From CAJBVW01 sp964457335 (GTDB lineage: Bacteria > Myxococcota_A > UBA796 > SXON01): 64,000 nt of DNA. Where the stretch lies: NCBI GenBank assembly GCA_964457335.1, contig CAYWGD010000029.1, positions 1 through 64,000 on the forward strand, given 5' to 3'. A program made the translations under genes and the position numbers. This document shows positions 15,524 to 23,462 of the stretch, piece after piece (positions within the stretch are counted from its first letter, which is position 1; each line of letters opens with the position of its first letter). The notes beneath the pieces are model-generated. The model saw nothing but the letters and a program-made list of their open reading frames with translations, did no database searches and was not told where the DNA came from.

Positions 15524-16249
15524 TCAGCGTCGCGAGCCGCCCTCCGCGAGGGCCGACGCGCGCGCGAGGACCGCCTCGAACATCGCCCGGGTGAGGCGCC
15601 CCGTGTTGGTGTTCTGGGGAGACGGGTGGTAGCTCGCAAGGAGCGTCCGGGGTCGCCCGCCGAGGACCACCTCGTCCTCCGCCCCGTGCCGGAAGGGCAG
15701 GCGCGCGCCCCCGACCGCGGCCACCTCGGCGTGCGCGAGGGCGCCGAGCGCCACCACGACGGCCGCGGGCGAACCCGCGAGCTCCGGCGCGAGCCAGGAC
15801 TCGCGGCACGTGCGGCGCTCGCCCGGGGTCGGGCGGTTGGCCGGCGGCACGCACTTGACGGCGTTGGTGATGCGCACCCGGGGCTCGCCGTCGGGGGTGT
15901 CGAGCCCGAGCGCGACGAGCGCGGCGGCGAGCCACACGCTCGAGGCGTCGCCGACGAACGCGCGGCCCGTCCGGTTCGCGCCGCCGAGCCCGGGCGCGAG
16001 CCCCACGATCAGCACGGGCGCGTCGGCGGGGCCGCGGGCCGGGACGGGCCGGTTCCAGTGGTCGGGGGCGATCACGCGCCGCTCGTCGAGGAACGCGGCG
16101 AGGCGCGGACACGCCCGGCACGCCTCCAGCGGGGCGCCGCGCGTCACCGGCCCGCCCGCTTGCGGCGCCCCGCCACGGTGACCACGTTCTGGCGACGCGG
16201 CGCCGCGGCGCGCGGCGGGGAGCTCAGGTGCGGCCGTTCGCGACGACAT
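15524..16249 (-). CDS. Type-5 uracil-DNA glycosylase (UdgB-like)
   Basis: A DNA repair enzyme that removes uracil, and in this family sometimes hypoxanthine or other deaminated bases. The motif block VGLAPGLGGANRTGRAFVGD and the second motif SYHPSPQNTNTG are characteristic of the UDG families 4 and 5, with the GGxNRTGR form pointing to family 5. Cysteines for the iron-sulfur cluster are present (ACRACPRL; VKCVPP; RRTCRE). As written it has 241 residues, but the first 34 are Arg/Pro-rich and not part of the family; translation may start at GTG 16145-16147. The stop is 40 bases from the kelch lipoprotein start. It is divergent from the aminotransferase cluster. Confidence 0.88.
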   Translation of the reverse strand: MSSRTAAPELPAARRGAASPERGHRGGAPQAGGPVTRGAPLEACRACPRLAAFLDERRVIAPDHWNRPVPARGPADAPVLIVGLAPGLGGANRTGRAFVGDASSVWLAAALVALGLDTPDGEPRVRITNAVKCVPPANRPTPGERRTCRESWLAPELAGSPAAVVVALGALAHAEVAAVGGARLPFRHGAEDEVVLGGRPRTLLASYHPSPQNTNTGRLTRAMFEAVLARASALAEGGSRR

Positions 16250-16364
16250 GGGAGCCTTCGAGGGGTATCCCGTCCGCGCGCCCGGGCGGACGCCGGCCCG
16301 GGGCCCGCCGCCGGCCCGCCCCTCGCGGCCCCGCGCCGGTTAGCGGTCGGGCCCGAGGTGCCCC

Positions 16365-17612
16365 ATGACCGGCGACGACCTCCCCCTCCTCCAGAGCGCC
16401 GTGCCCGGGCCCGCCTCCCGCTCCTGGGTGGACCGGCTCGCGCGCCACGAGTGCCCCGCCATCACCGCCCGGCGCGCCCGGCGTGCGGCCGCCATCGGCG
16501 CCGCGGACACCGACCCGATCGTGTGGGCCGAGGCGGTGGGCGCGAACGTCCGCGACGTCGACGGGAACGTGTTCGTCGACCTGTGCGCCGGCTTCGGCGT
16601 CGCCGCGGTCGGGCACCGCAACCCGCACGTCGTGGCCGCGGGCCAGGACCAGCTCGGGCGCCTCCCGCACGCGATGGGCGACGCCTTCCCCGACCTGCGC
16701 CGCATCGAGCTCCTCGAGAAGCTCTGCGAGGTCACGGGGATGGACCGCGTCATCTTCGGCTCCTCGGGCTCCGACGCCGTCGAGGCCGCCCTGAAGACCG
16801 TGCGCATCGCCACCGGCCGCTCCCGGATCCTCGCGTTCACCGGCGGCTACCACGGCCTCGCCGCGGCCCCGCTCGCGGCCCTCGGCTACCACGTCCGGAC
16901 GTTCCGCGAGCCCTTCGCCGAGATGCTCGGCCAGCACGTGGACCACGCCGCGTGGGGCGGCGCGTGGCCCGAGCTGCGCAGCTACGCGGCGGTGCTGGTC
17001 GAGCCCGTGCAGGGCCGCGGCGGCATGCGCGCGCCCCCGCCCGGCTGGCTCGAGCGCCTCCACGAGGACGCGCGCGCCCACGGCACGCTCGTGATCCACG
17101 ACGAGATCTACAGCGGCCTCGGCCGCACCGGGCGCTTCCTCGCGGCGGGGGAGCTGAAGCCCGACCTGCTCTGCGTCGGCAAGGCGCTCGGCGGCGGCTT
17201 CCCGATCTCGGCCTGCCTCGGCACCGCCGCGGCCATGGACGCCTGGGGCGCGTCGACCGGCGAGGCGATCCACACCCAGACCTTCCTCGGGAACCCCGTC
17301 GGCTGCGCCATGGCGCTCGCCGTGCTCGACGTCATCGAGCGCGACGGGCTCGTGGAGCGCGCGGCCGTCGAGGGCGCCCGCTTCGCCGAGAAGCTCGCGG
17401 CCGTGCCAGGCGTCCGCGCGGTCACCGGCCGCGGCCTCATGCTCGGCGTGCACGTGGACGACAGCCTCGGCGTCACCCGCCGCATGCTCGCCCGCGGCTA
17501 CATCGTCCTCCCCTGCGGCGAGCGCGCCGAGGCCCTCGGGCTCACCCCCCCGCTCACCACGTCCCGCGCGCAGCTCGACGCGGCCGTCACCACCCTCGCG
17601 GAGTGCCTGTGA
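16365..17612 (+). CDS. Class III pyridoxal-phosphate aminotransferase
   Basis: A 415-residue fold-type I, class III (omega) aminotransferase. Visible motifs are the PLP phosphate-binding FGSSGSDAVEAALK, the aromatic stacking region FTGGYHG, the Asp of HDEIYSGLGRTGRF and the Lys in VGKALGGGFPIS. Class III enzymes transfer amino groups to aldehydes or keto acids with a terminal or distal amine. Its stop overlaps the LuxE-like gene by four bases (GTGA), so the two are coupled. Because LuxE and LuxC homologues normally make aldehydes, an aldehyde-to-amine step is an attractive role, but the substrate is not shown by the sequence. ATG at 16365 has GAGGTG upstream. Confidence 0.88.
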   Translation: MTGDDLPLLQSAVPGPASRSWVDRLARHECPAITARRARRAAAIGAADTDPIVWAEAVGANVRDVDGNVFVDLCAGFGVAAVGHRNPHVVAAGQDQLGRLPHAMGDAFPDLRRIELLEKLCEVTGMDRVIFGSSGSDAVEAALKTVRIATGRSRILAFTGGYHGLAAAPLAALGYHVRTFREPFAEMLGQHVDHAAWGGAWPELRSYAAVLVEPVQGRGGMRAPPPGWLERLHEDARAHGTLVIHDEIYSGLGRTGRFLAAGELKPDLLCVGKALGGGFPISACLGTAAAMDAWGASTGEAIHTQTFLGNPVGCAMALAVLDVIERDGLVERAAVEGARFAEKLAAVPGVRAVTGRGLMLGVHVDDSLGVTRRMLARGYIVLPCGERAEALGLTPPLTTSRAQLDAAVTTLAECL

Positions 17613-18625
17613 AGGATCGCATCCGCCGCTTCGTCGAGGCCGGTGAGGGCACCTTCGAGGCCCTCGCCATCGACCTGTTCCACTGGCAACGCGCGCACAA
17701 CCCGACGTACCGGGCGCTCGCGGCCGACCAGTCGCCCACGCGCGTGGAGGAGATCCCGGCCGTGCCGGTGGCCCTCTTCCAGTCGCTCCCCCTCACCTCC
17801 TTCCCCCTCGAGGAGACGGGCGTGCTGTTCCGGACCAGCGGCACGACCGGCTCGGTCCGCGGCGTGCACCGCCTGCGCGACACGTCGCTCTACGACCTCG
17901 GGGCGTGGAAGCACTTCGAGTCCTGCGCCGGGATGCTCCCGGAGCGCGTCGTGTCGCTCTGCCCGACCGAGGCCGACTCGTCCCTCGGCCACATGGTCGC
18001 GCGCTTCGCGGCCCGCCTCGGGGGCAACGTCTGCCTGCCGCCGCTCCCGCTCTTCCAGGAGGGCGGGGTGGTGCGCGACGCCTGGAGCCAGCTCCGCGCC
18101 GCGGCCGCCCGGGGCCCGGTGCTCCTGGCCTCCACCGCGTTCGCGCTCGACGCGCTCTTCACGCAGCCCGGCCACGTGCAGCTCGACCCGAGCTCGCTCG
18201 TGATGGTGACCGGCGGCTTCAAGGGCCGCGAGGTGCGGCTCGACGCGCCGTCGCTCTACGCGGCGATCCCGACCCGGCTCGGCCACCCCCGCGTCATCGG
18301 CGAGTACGGCATGACCGAGCTCTCGAGCCAGCTCTGGACCACGCCGGTCGCCGCGGGCCACGTCCCCGGCCCGTTCGAGGCCCCGCCCTGGCTCCGTGTG
18401 TACACGGTCGACCCCGAGAGCGGCGAGCCGGTGCGCGGCGTGGGGCTCCTGCGCTTCGTGGACCTCTGCAACGTCGACAGCGTGCTCGCGATCGAGACCA
18501 TGGACCTCGGGGAGGTCGAGGGGCCGCACGTCACCCTGCACGGGCGCCTCGCGGGCGCGGAGGCCCGCGGCTGCTCGCTCCGCGCCGAGGAGCTGCTCGC
18601 CGTCGTCAAGCCCCCGGTCGCGTAG
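17609..18625 (+). CDS. luxE: LuxE-like acyl-protein synthetase / acyl-activating enzyme
   Basis: A 338-residue homologue of LuxE, the ANL-related enzyme that activates a fatty acid with ATP and passes it to LuxC in bioluminescent bacteria. The ATP motif RTSGTTGSVRGVH is at residues 75-87 and the adenylate-binding GEYGMTELSSQ at 231-241, with a LuxE-like N-terminus (FEALAIDLFHWQRAHNPTYR). Its GTG start overlaps the aminotransferase stop. The LuxC-like reductase follows after 213 bases containing three hairpins. No luxA or luxB is in the window, so it is unlikely to serve luminescence here. The gene symbol marks homology, not proven function. Confidence 0.85.
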   Translation: MKDRIRRFVEAGEGTFEALAIDLFHWQRAHNPTYRALAADQSPTRVEEIPAVPVALFQSLPLTSFPLEETGVLFRTSGTTGSVRGVHRLRDTSLYDLGAWKHFESCAGMLPERVVSLCPTEADSSLGHMVARFAARLGGNVCLPPLPLFQEGGVVRDAWSQLRAAAARGPVLLASTAFALDALFTQPGHVQLDPSSLVMVTGGFKGREVRLDAPSLYAAIPTRLGHPRVIGEYGMTELSSQLWTTPVAAGHVPGPFEAPPWLRVYTVDPESGEPVRGVGLLRFVDLCNVDSVLAIETMDLGEVEGPHVTLHGRLAGAEARGCSLRAEELLAVVKPPVA

Positions 18626-18658
18626 CGTCCGTCTCGGAGCGGGAGACCCTGGGCGGCC

Positions 18659-18773
18659 CGGTGCCGCGGACGGCACCGTCGGCGCCCTGCGCGCTCGCCC
18701 TCCGGGCTCGGCTGGCGCGGCCGGCCGCCTCCCGGCGGCCGCTCGCGCCGAGCCGGCCGCGCGGAGCGCGGCC
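18659..18773 (+). other. Three consecutive hairpins between luxE-like and luxC-like genes
   Basis: Three inverted repeats lie in the 213-base spacer. 18659-18678 has a perfect 8-bp stem CGGTGCCG/CGGCACCG with loop CGGA. 18705-18754 is a longer imperfect stem starting GGCTCGGC and closing GCCGAGCC. 18755-18773 has a perfect 8-bp stem GGCCGCGC/GCGCGGCC with loop GGA. None is followed by a T tract, so a classical terminator is not shown; attenuation or mRNA processing inside the operon is possible. Confidence 0.6.
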
Positions 18774-18838
18774 GCGCTCCGGTCGCCTGCCGCATCCCGC
18801 GGACGGTCCCTCGAACGTCCGAGATACGTTGCCCGGCC

Positions 18839-19849
18839 ATGACGGACCTCCCCGCGACGCTTGCCGCCCTCGCCGCCCTCGACCCCGCCGGGTGGGCCAC
18901 GGGCCTGTCGGATGCCAACGCGCGGGCGTGCTGGGCCGGCGCCGTCGCGGACCTCGACGCGGACGCGCTCACCGCGCCCGTCGCCGGCACGCCGCCGCGG
19001 GCCGCGCTGATCGTGTGCAGCGGGAACGTCTTCACGGCGCCCCTCCCCTGGATGCTGCACCTGCGCGCGCGCGGCGTCCGCACGATCGTGAAGCCCGCGA
19101 CCGGCCAGGAGATCGCGATCCGCGCCATGGCGGCGCTGGTGGACGCCGAGGTGCGGGAGTGGCGCGGTGGCGAGGAGGCGGCCGAGGCCGAGGCGATGGC
19201 CGAGGTCGACGCTGTCATCGCCTTCGGCGGCGCGGAGGCCATGGCCGCGATCGGCCGGCGCGTCCCGCCCGGCGTCACCTTCCTCCCGTTCGGGCCCCGC
19301 TTCGGCGTGGGCGTGGTCGACACGCTCGACGCGCGGGTGGTCGACGACGTGGCGCCCTACGACGGGCGGGGCTGCATGTCGCCAGCCGCGTACTTCGCGC
19401 GCCACGCGGACCTCGACGCCGCCGCCGCGTGGATGGAGGCCGCCGAGGCGCGCCTGCCGCGCGGCCCGCTCGAGCCGGTCGAGGCCGCGAACCTCCGCGC
19501 CCGCGTCATGCTCGCGCGCGCGGTGGGCCAGAAGCGCTCCGGCCCCGGCTGGGCCGTGCTGGAGGTGCCGACCGCGCACTTCTCGCCCATCGCGCTCCCG
19601 CGTGTCCTCGTGGTGCACCCCTTCCACGACGTGGAGGAGGTGCGCGCCGCCGTCGCCCCGTGGCGCGACCGGCTGGGCACCGTGGCCACCGACCTGCCGG
19701 GCCTCTACCTCGGCGCGCCGCGGATGTGCGCGCCCGGGCGCATGCAACGCCCGGCGTGCGGCCGCTTCCACGACGGCGTCGACGTGCTCGGCGCCCTCTG
19801 GGGGCAGAAGGCGCTGCGGCCCGACGGCGCGGCGGGGTTCGCGCGATGA
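18839..19849 (+). CDS. luxC: LuxC-like acyl-CoA/acyl-ACP reductase
   Basis: A 336-residue NAD(P)H-dependent acyl reductase of the LuxC (aldehyde dehydrogenase-like) family, which turns an activated acyl group into an aldehyde. The substrate/cofactor region CSGNVFTAPLPWML is near residues 60-73 and the nucleophile is Cys179 in DGRGCMSPAAYF, a strong LuxC signature. It is shorter than the about 480 residues of luminous-bacterium LuxC, lacking the N-terminal part. The ATG at 18839 directly follows the hairpin spacer, with no strong ribosome site visible. The stop overlaps the dipeptidase gene by four bases (ATGA). With LuxE upstream it forms the acid-to-aldehyde half of a fatty-acid-reductase-like unit. 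Confidence 0.85.
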   Translation: MTDLPATLAALAALDPAGWATGLSDANARACWAGAVADLDADALTAPVAGTPPRAALIVCSGNVFTAPLPWMLHLRARGVRTIVKPATGQEIAIRAMAALVDAEVREWRGGEEAAEAEAMAEVDAVIAFGGAEAMAAIGRRVPPGVTFLPFGPRFGVGVVDTLDARVVDDVAPYDGRGCMSPAAYFARHADLDAAAAWMEAAEARLPRGPLEPVEAANLRARVMLARAVGQKRSGPGWAVLEVPTAHFSPIALPRVLVVHPFHDVEEVRAAVAPWRDRLGTVATDLPGLYLGAPRMCAPGRMQRPACGRFHDGVDVLGALWGQKALRPDGAAGFAR

Positions 19850-20895
19850 GGGGGCCGACCGAAGCCACGGGGGGGCGGCGCGGGGGGCCCGCCCCGATCT
19901 CGGAAGAAGCCCGCGCCCTCCACTCCGCCGCCATCGTCTGCGACCTGCACTGCGACCTCCTCCTCCCGACGAAGTTCTTCGGCTGGGACTGGCGCAAGCG
20001 CCACCCGCCCAACCCGCTGTTCGGCGCGCCGCTCTTCGGGCACTGCGACCTGCCGCGGCTCAAGGAGGGCGGCGTCGGCGCGATGGCGCTCGGCGTCGTG
20101 ATCAACCCGCTGCGCGGCCGCTCGGGGCCCGCCGCGATCCACGCGGACCTCGGCCGCATGGAGCGGGAAGCCGCGCGCTCCCCCGACGAGCTCGCCATCT
20201 GCGGCACCGTGCAGGCCATCCGCACGGCGAAGGCGCAGGGGCGCATCGCGTGTTTCGCCGGCCTCGAAGGGGCCCACGGGCTCGACGGGCGGCTCGACGA
20301 GCTGCCGCGCCTCCGGGAGCGCGGCCTCCGCTACGTCGGGCTCGTGCACTTCACCGCCAACGCCGCCTGCCGCCCCATGGTCGGCTGGGGCGCCGACAAC
20401 GACGCGCCGCTCACCGACTACGGCCGCGCGCTCGTCGACGAGTGCGGCCGCCTCGGCATCCTCGTGGACCTCGCGCACGCCGGGCGCGCCGCCGTCCTCG
20501 AGGCCACCGCCCGCGCGCGGGGCCCGATGATCGTCTCCCACACGGCCTGCACCGCCGTGCACCCGAGCCCGCGGGGCGTCTGCGACCGCACGTTGCGCGC
20601 CGTCGCGGACACCGACGGGGTCGTGGGCGTCATCTTCGTCACGCCGTTCATCGGCCGCGGCGGCGTCGAGCGGGTGGTCCACCACCTCGAGCACATCCGC
20701 CGCACCGTCGGCGTGCGCCACGCCGCGCTCGGCACCGACTGGGAGGGGTTCGCGCTCTACCCCTCGGACCTCGACTCCGCGGAGAAGCTCCCCGTCGTGA
20801 CGCAGGCCCTGCTCGACGCGGGCTGGCCCGCCCACGACGTCGAGGCGATCCTCGGCGAGAACTTCCTGCGCGTGTTCGGCCGCGTCTGCGGCTGA
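19846..20895 (+). CDS. Peptidase family M19 (renal dipeptidase-like)
   Basis: A 349-residue metallo-dipeptidase of the M19 amidohydrolase family. Metal-site motifs are present in order: CDLHCDLLL (HxD, near residue 33), the bridging Glu in CFAGLEGAHG, the His in VDLAHAG and VSHTACTAVH, and the Asp in ALGTDWEG. There is no signal peptide, so it is probably cytoplasmic. The family cleaves dipeptides, including D-amino-acid and beta-lactam-like bonds, and some members act on N-acyl or secondary-metabolite peptides. It begins within the LuxC stop codon, so it belongs to the same operon and may act on the product or substrate of that pathway (inference). Confidence 0.88.
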   Translation: MRGPTEATGGRRGGPAPISEEARALHSAAIVCDLHCDLLLPTKFFGWDWRKRHPPNPLFGAPLFGHCDLPRLKEGGVGAMALGVVINPLRGRSGPAAIHADLGRMEREAARSPDELAICGTVQAIRTAKAQGRIACFAGLEGAHGLDGRLDELPRLRERGLRYVGLVHFTANAACRPMVGWGADNDAPLTDYGRALVDECGRLGILVDLAHAGRAAVLEATARARGPMIVSHTACTAVHPSPRGVCDRTLRAVADTDGVVGVIFVTPFIGRGGVERVVHHLEHIRRTVGVRHAALGTDWEGFALYPSDLDSAEKLPVVTQALLDAGWPAHDVEAILGENFLRVFGRVCG

Positions 20896-20897
20896 GG

Positions 20898-21782
20898 CTA
20901 CGCAACCTCGAGGACGACGGGCCGGTGATCCGACACCCGGTAGAGGTTCTCCACGGGCGCCTTCGGGAAGTCGCGGGCGCGCTGGGCCACGAAGTCGTCC
21001 ACGCGCCGGAACCAGCCGGGCGGGGCGATGGAGGGGTCCCGGTCCCAGTCCCACGCGCGGGGCGGCGTCGTGATGCCTACACCCTCCGACACGCCCGCGA
21101 GGTCGATCACGGCGCGGTCGAGGAAGGTGGTCCAGGGGTCGTCCTCAGGCACCGCCGGCGCGGGCCAGGTCCAGCCCGGCAGGGACCAGAGCGGCGCGAG
21201 GGAGGGGTCGCCCAGGCGCGCGTTCAGGTCGCCGAGGAGGAGCATCCGCCGCCCGGGGGCGTACCCCGAGGGCCACCCTTCGTCGCCGCGGAGCCAGGCC
21301 GCGAGCGCCGTCGCCTCCGCGTGGCGTTGCGCGGCGTTCGGATCGGTCATGGGCGCCCCGAGGAGCCCCGACTTGAGGTGCACGCCCACCAGGTCGGTCC
21401 GCTCGCCCCGGGCGTCGCGCAAGGAGACGTGCAGCGGCGGTCGCAGGGTCGGGACCGGCGCGGCGGCCCAGGCGACGGGCTCGACGGTGCGCGCGTCCCA
21501 GGCGAGGGCCACCTTCTGAACGCCCGCGTCGGCGACCTCGGCGGGGCGGCCGGAGGTCACGAGCGTCGCCCCGGTGCGGCAGCGGAGGTCCCGCCCGCCC
21601 AGGGCGGACGCCTCCGCGAGCACGCGCTCGAGCCGGGCGAGATCACAGATCTCCTCGAGCACCATCACGTCGGCGTCGAGCCCCGCGAGCACGCGCGCAA
21701 CGAGCGCGTCGTCTTCGGGCGACCGGCTCACGATCGAGCGGCTCGTGCCGAACCAGTAGATGTTGAAGGTCGCGATGCGCAT
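20898..21782 (-). CDS. Endonuclease/exonuclease/phosphatase family protein
   Basis: A 294-residue protein of the EEP (DNase I-like) superfamily. The metal and catalytic elements are visible: RIATFNIYWFG at the N-terminus, VLEEICDL near residue 45, HLKSGLLGAP, the central GDLNARLGDP, and the C-terminal SDHRPVVLEV. No signal peptide is present, so it is probably cytoplasmic; the family includes nucleases, sphingomyelinases and inositol phosphatases, and the substrate cannot be told. I chose ATG 21780-21782 because GGAG lies six bases upstream. It converges with the dipeptidase gene (two bases between stops) and lies just past the sigma-factor terminator. Confidence 0.85.
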   Translation of the reverse strand: MRIATFNIYWFGTSRSIVSRSPEDDALVARVLAGLDADVMVLEEICDLARLERVLAEASALGGRDLRCRTGATLVTSGRPAEVADAGVQKVALAWDARTVEPVAWAAAPVPTLRPPLHVSLRDARGERTDLVGVHLKSGLLGAPMTDPNAAQRHAEATALAAWLRGDEGWPSGYAPGRRMLLLGDLNARLGDPSLAPLWSLPGWTWPAPAVPEDDPWTTFLDRAVIDLAGVSEGVGITTPPRAWDWDRDPSIAPPGWFRRVDDFVAQRARDFPKAPVENLYRVSDHRPVVLEVA

Positions 21783-21838
21783 CCCCTTCTCCCTACGCAC
21801 CGGGTGGCGGTTCGTGCGGGGAGACGGCGACCGATCGC

Positions 21839-21887
21839 AAAAAAACCCGCGACAAAACGGCGACGGGCGCCCCCGAGAGGGCGCCCG
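21839..21887 (-). terminator. Intrinsic terminator of the sigma-factor gene
   Basis: On the minus strand a 9-bp perfect stem (CGGGCGCCC paired with GGGCGCCCG, 21864-21887) with a 6-base loop is followed by TTTT and then a run of seven T (21839-21845). It lies 34 bases after the sigma-factor stop. This is the clearest intrinsic terminator in the window. Confidence 0.85.
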
Positions 21888-21920
21888 CCTTCGGCACAGC
21901 GCGACGGGTATCCGGGGGGA

Positions 21921-22970
21921 CTACGCCTCGCCCGGCTCCCCGAGGACCATGCCGCGCAGGTCGCGGATGCCCGACTGGTCGCGCAGGCGGATGAGGGCCT
22001 CGCGCTCGATCTGGCGCACGCGCTCGCGGGAGAGCCCCATCTCCTTGCCCACCTCGGACAGGGTGCGGAACTCGCCGTCCTCGAGCCCGTAGCGACGGGT
22101 GAGGACGAAGCGCTGCCGCTCGGAGAGCACGCCGTGGAAGGCCTTGCTCATGCGGGACAGCTCCTGCTGCTGGATGCTCTCGTCGTCGGGCGAGATCGCG
22201 TCCTCGTCGGAGAGGAAGCGCTCCAGGGGACGGGGGCGGGGCCCGTCGTCCACCGGCTGCTCGAGCGAGATCGTGTTGCCCTGCGAGAGCAGGAGCTCGG
22301 CGCGCTCCTTGTCGATCCCCACCTCCTCGGCGAGGTCGGCCACGTTGTACTCGATGCCCGCGGCCTCGAAGCGCTTCATGGCCTTGCGCAGGTTGCGCGT
22401 CTGCTCGACGGCGCAGCCCGGCAGGCGCACCGGGCGCCCGGTGTGGTCGATGGCGCGCGTCATCTGCGCGCGCACCCACCAGCGGGCGTAGGTGGAGAAG
22501 CGGATGCCACGGTCCGGGTCGAAGCGCTTCGCGGCGCGCAGGAGCCCGATGTAGCCCTCCTGGACGAGATCCTCCTCGTCCATGAACGGGCCCGCGAGCT
22601 TGCGCGCCTCGCCGTGGGCGATGCGGCGGCCGCTCATCGCGAGGCGCCAACGCAGCTCCTCGGCCTGCTGCCACGCGCCCTGGGCGCGCCGGGCCATCGG
22701 GCGCAGCGTGTCGTCCTTGCGGGCGGTGCGGCCGACGGCGCGCACGGCCTCCTCGAGGCGGTCGACGGCGCCGGCGCGGGTGCGCTCGGCGCGGTCCGGA
22801 CGGCGACGGAGGATGTTCTCGGCCGCGTCGATGCCGGCCACGGCCTCGCGCGCGGCCTGCTCGGCCTTGCGGATCTCGCGCGCGATGGCCTTCTCCTCCT
22901 CGGCGGTCAGACGCTCGGAACGGCGGCGGGCCCCGTCGGATGCAGAAGAACTCCGGATTCGCAGCGACAT
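21921..22970 (-). CDS. RNA polymerase sigma-70 family factor (RpoD-like, group 2/3)
   Basis: A 349-residue sigma factor. Region 2 is clear: DEEDLVQEGYIGLLRAAKRF and IRFSTYARWWVRAQMTRAI, the -10 recognition helix. Region 3 covers YNVADLAEEVGIDKERAELL. Region 4 is LSERQRFVLTRRYGLEDGE then LSEVGKEMGLSRERVRQIER, the -35 helix-turn-helix. It lacks the large acidic region 1.1 of primary sigma factors, having instead a charged helical N-terminus of about 110 residues, so it is an alternative factor. ATG 22968-22970 is chosen because AGGAG lies five bases upstream; a GTG two codons earlier overlaps that site. A terminator follows it and a possible promoter lies about 140 bases upstream. Confidence 0.93.
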   Translation of the reverse strand: MSLRIRSSSASDGARRRSERLTAEEEKAIAREIRKAEQAAREAVAGIDAAENILRRRPDRAERTRAGAVDRLEEAVRAVGRTARKDDTLRPMARRAQGAWQQAEELRWRLAMSGRRIAHGEARKLAGPFMDEEDLVQEGYIGLLRAAKRFDPDRGIRFSTYARWWVRAQMTRAIDHTGRPVRLPGCAVEQTRNLRKAMKRFEAAGIEYNVADLAEEVGIDKERAELLLSQGNTISLEQPVDDGPRPRPLERFLSDEDAISPDDESIQQQELSRMSKAFHGVLSERQRFVLTRRYGLEDGEFRTLSEVGKEMGLSRERVRQIEREALIRLRDQSGIRDLRGMVLGEPGEA

Positions 22971-23462
22971 GTTCACTCCTGACTCTCGTTCACGCAGAGG
23001 CCTGCGATTTTCGAGCGGTTCGAGCCGTTCGGAATGCTGGGGGGCGACGGTTTATTCCGGGCTGTCCGAGCCACCTGGGGCCGGCTTCCCGGAGCCGCGA
23101 GCGGTTCACTATAGACGCGATCACGGCCTTCGGTTGTCAAGAGACTGTCAAAGGCCGGACCACAACCTTGCCGGGCCGAAAGAACGTCCCGCGCATGGAG
23201 TACCAACACCGGAGGGGCGCGCAATGCTTCCTTCCGATTGCCGCGGCCACCCGCGATTTCCAGCGCCCTTACGCGCGCCCGCGCGCGACGACGGGGCGCC
23301 CGGACTCGCCCCGGACACGCTCCGAGGGGCACGGAGGGCTCCGTGGCGGGGGGGGTGGAGCGGGCGCTCGGGGGGGTCAAGAAGCGGGGGCTCGGCGAGG
23401 GCCCCACTTCTACGCGAAGGCGCGGCCAGATGCTACCCTGTGTGGCACGATCCGGAGGAAAG
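22971..23462. other. Intergenic region of 492 bases between divergent genes
   Basis: No gene is supported. It separates the leftward sigma-factor gene from the rightward PPC lipoprotein gene and must hold both promoters. It contains two direct TTGACA copies (minus strand) 11 bases apart and is somewhat richer in A/T than its surroundings from 22980 to 23220. Open frames seen on either strand are not conserved-looking. Confidence 0.6.
23108..23151 (-). promoter_or_regulatory. Possible sigma-70 promoter or operator with two TTGACA copies
   Basis: On the minus strand TTGACA occurs twice (23146-23151 and 23135-23140), 11 bases or about one helical turn apart, and TATAGT follows at 23108-23113. 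The spacer from the nearer TTGACA to TATAGT is 21 bases, longer than the usual 17; TCTATA would give 19. It is the only such element near the sigma-factor gene. The two copies could also be a regulator site. Confidence 0.35.
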
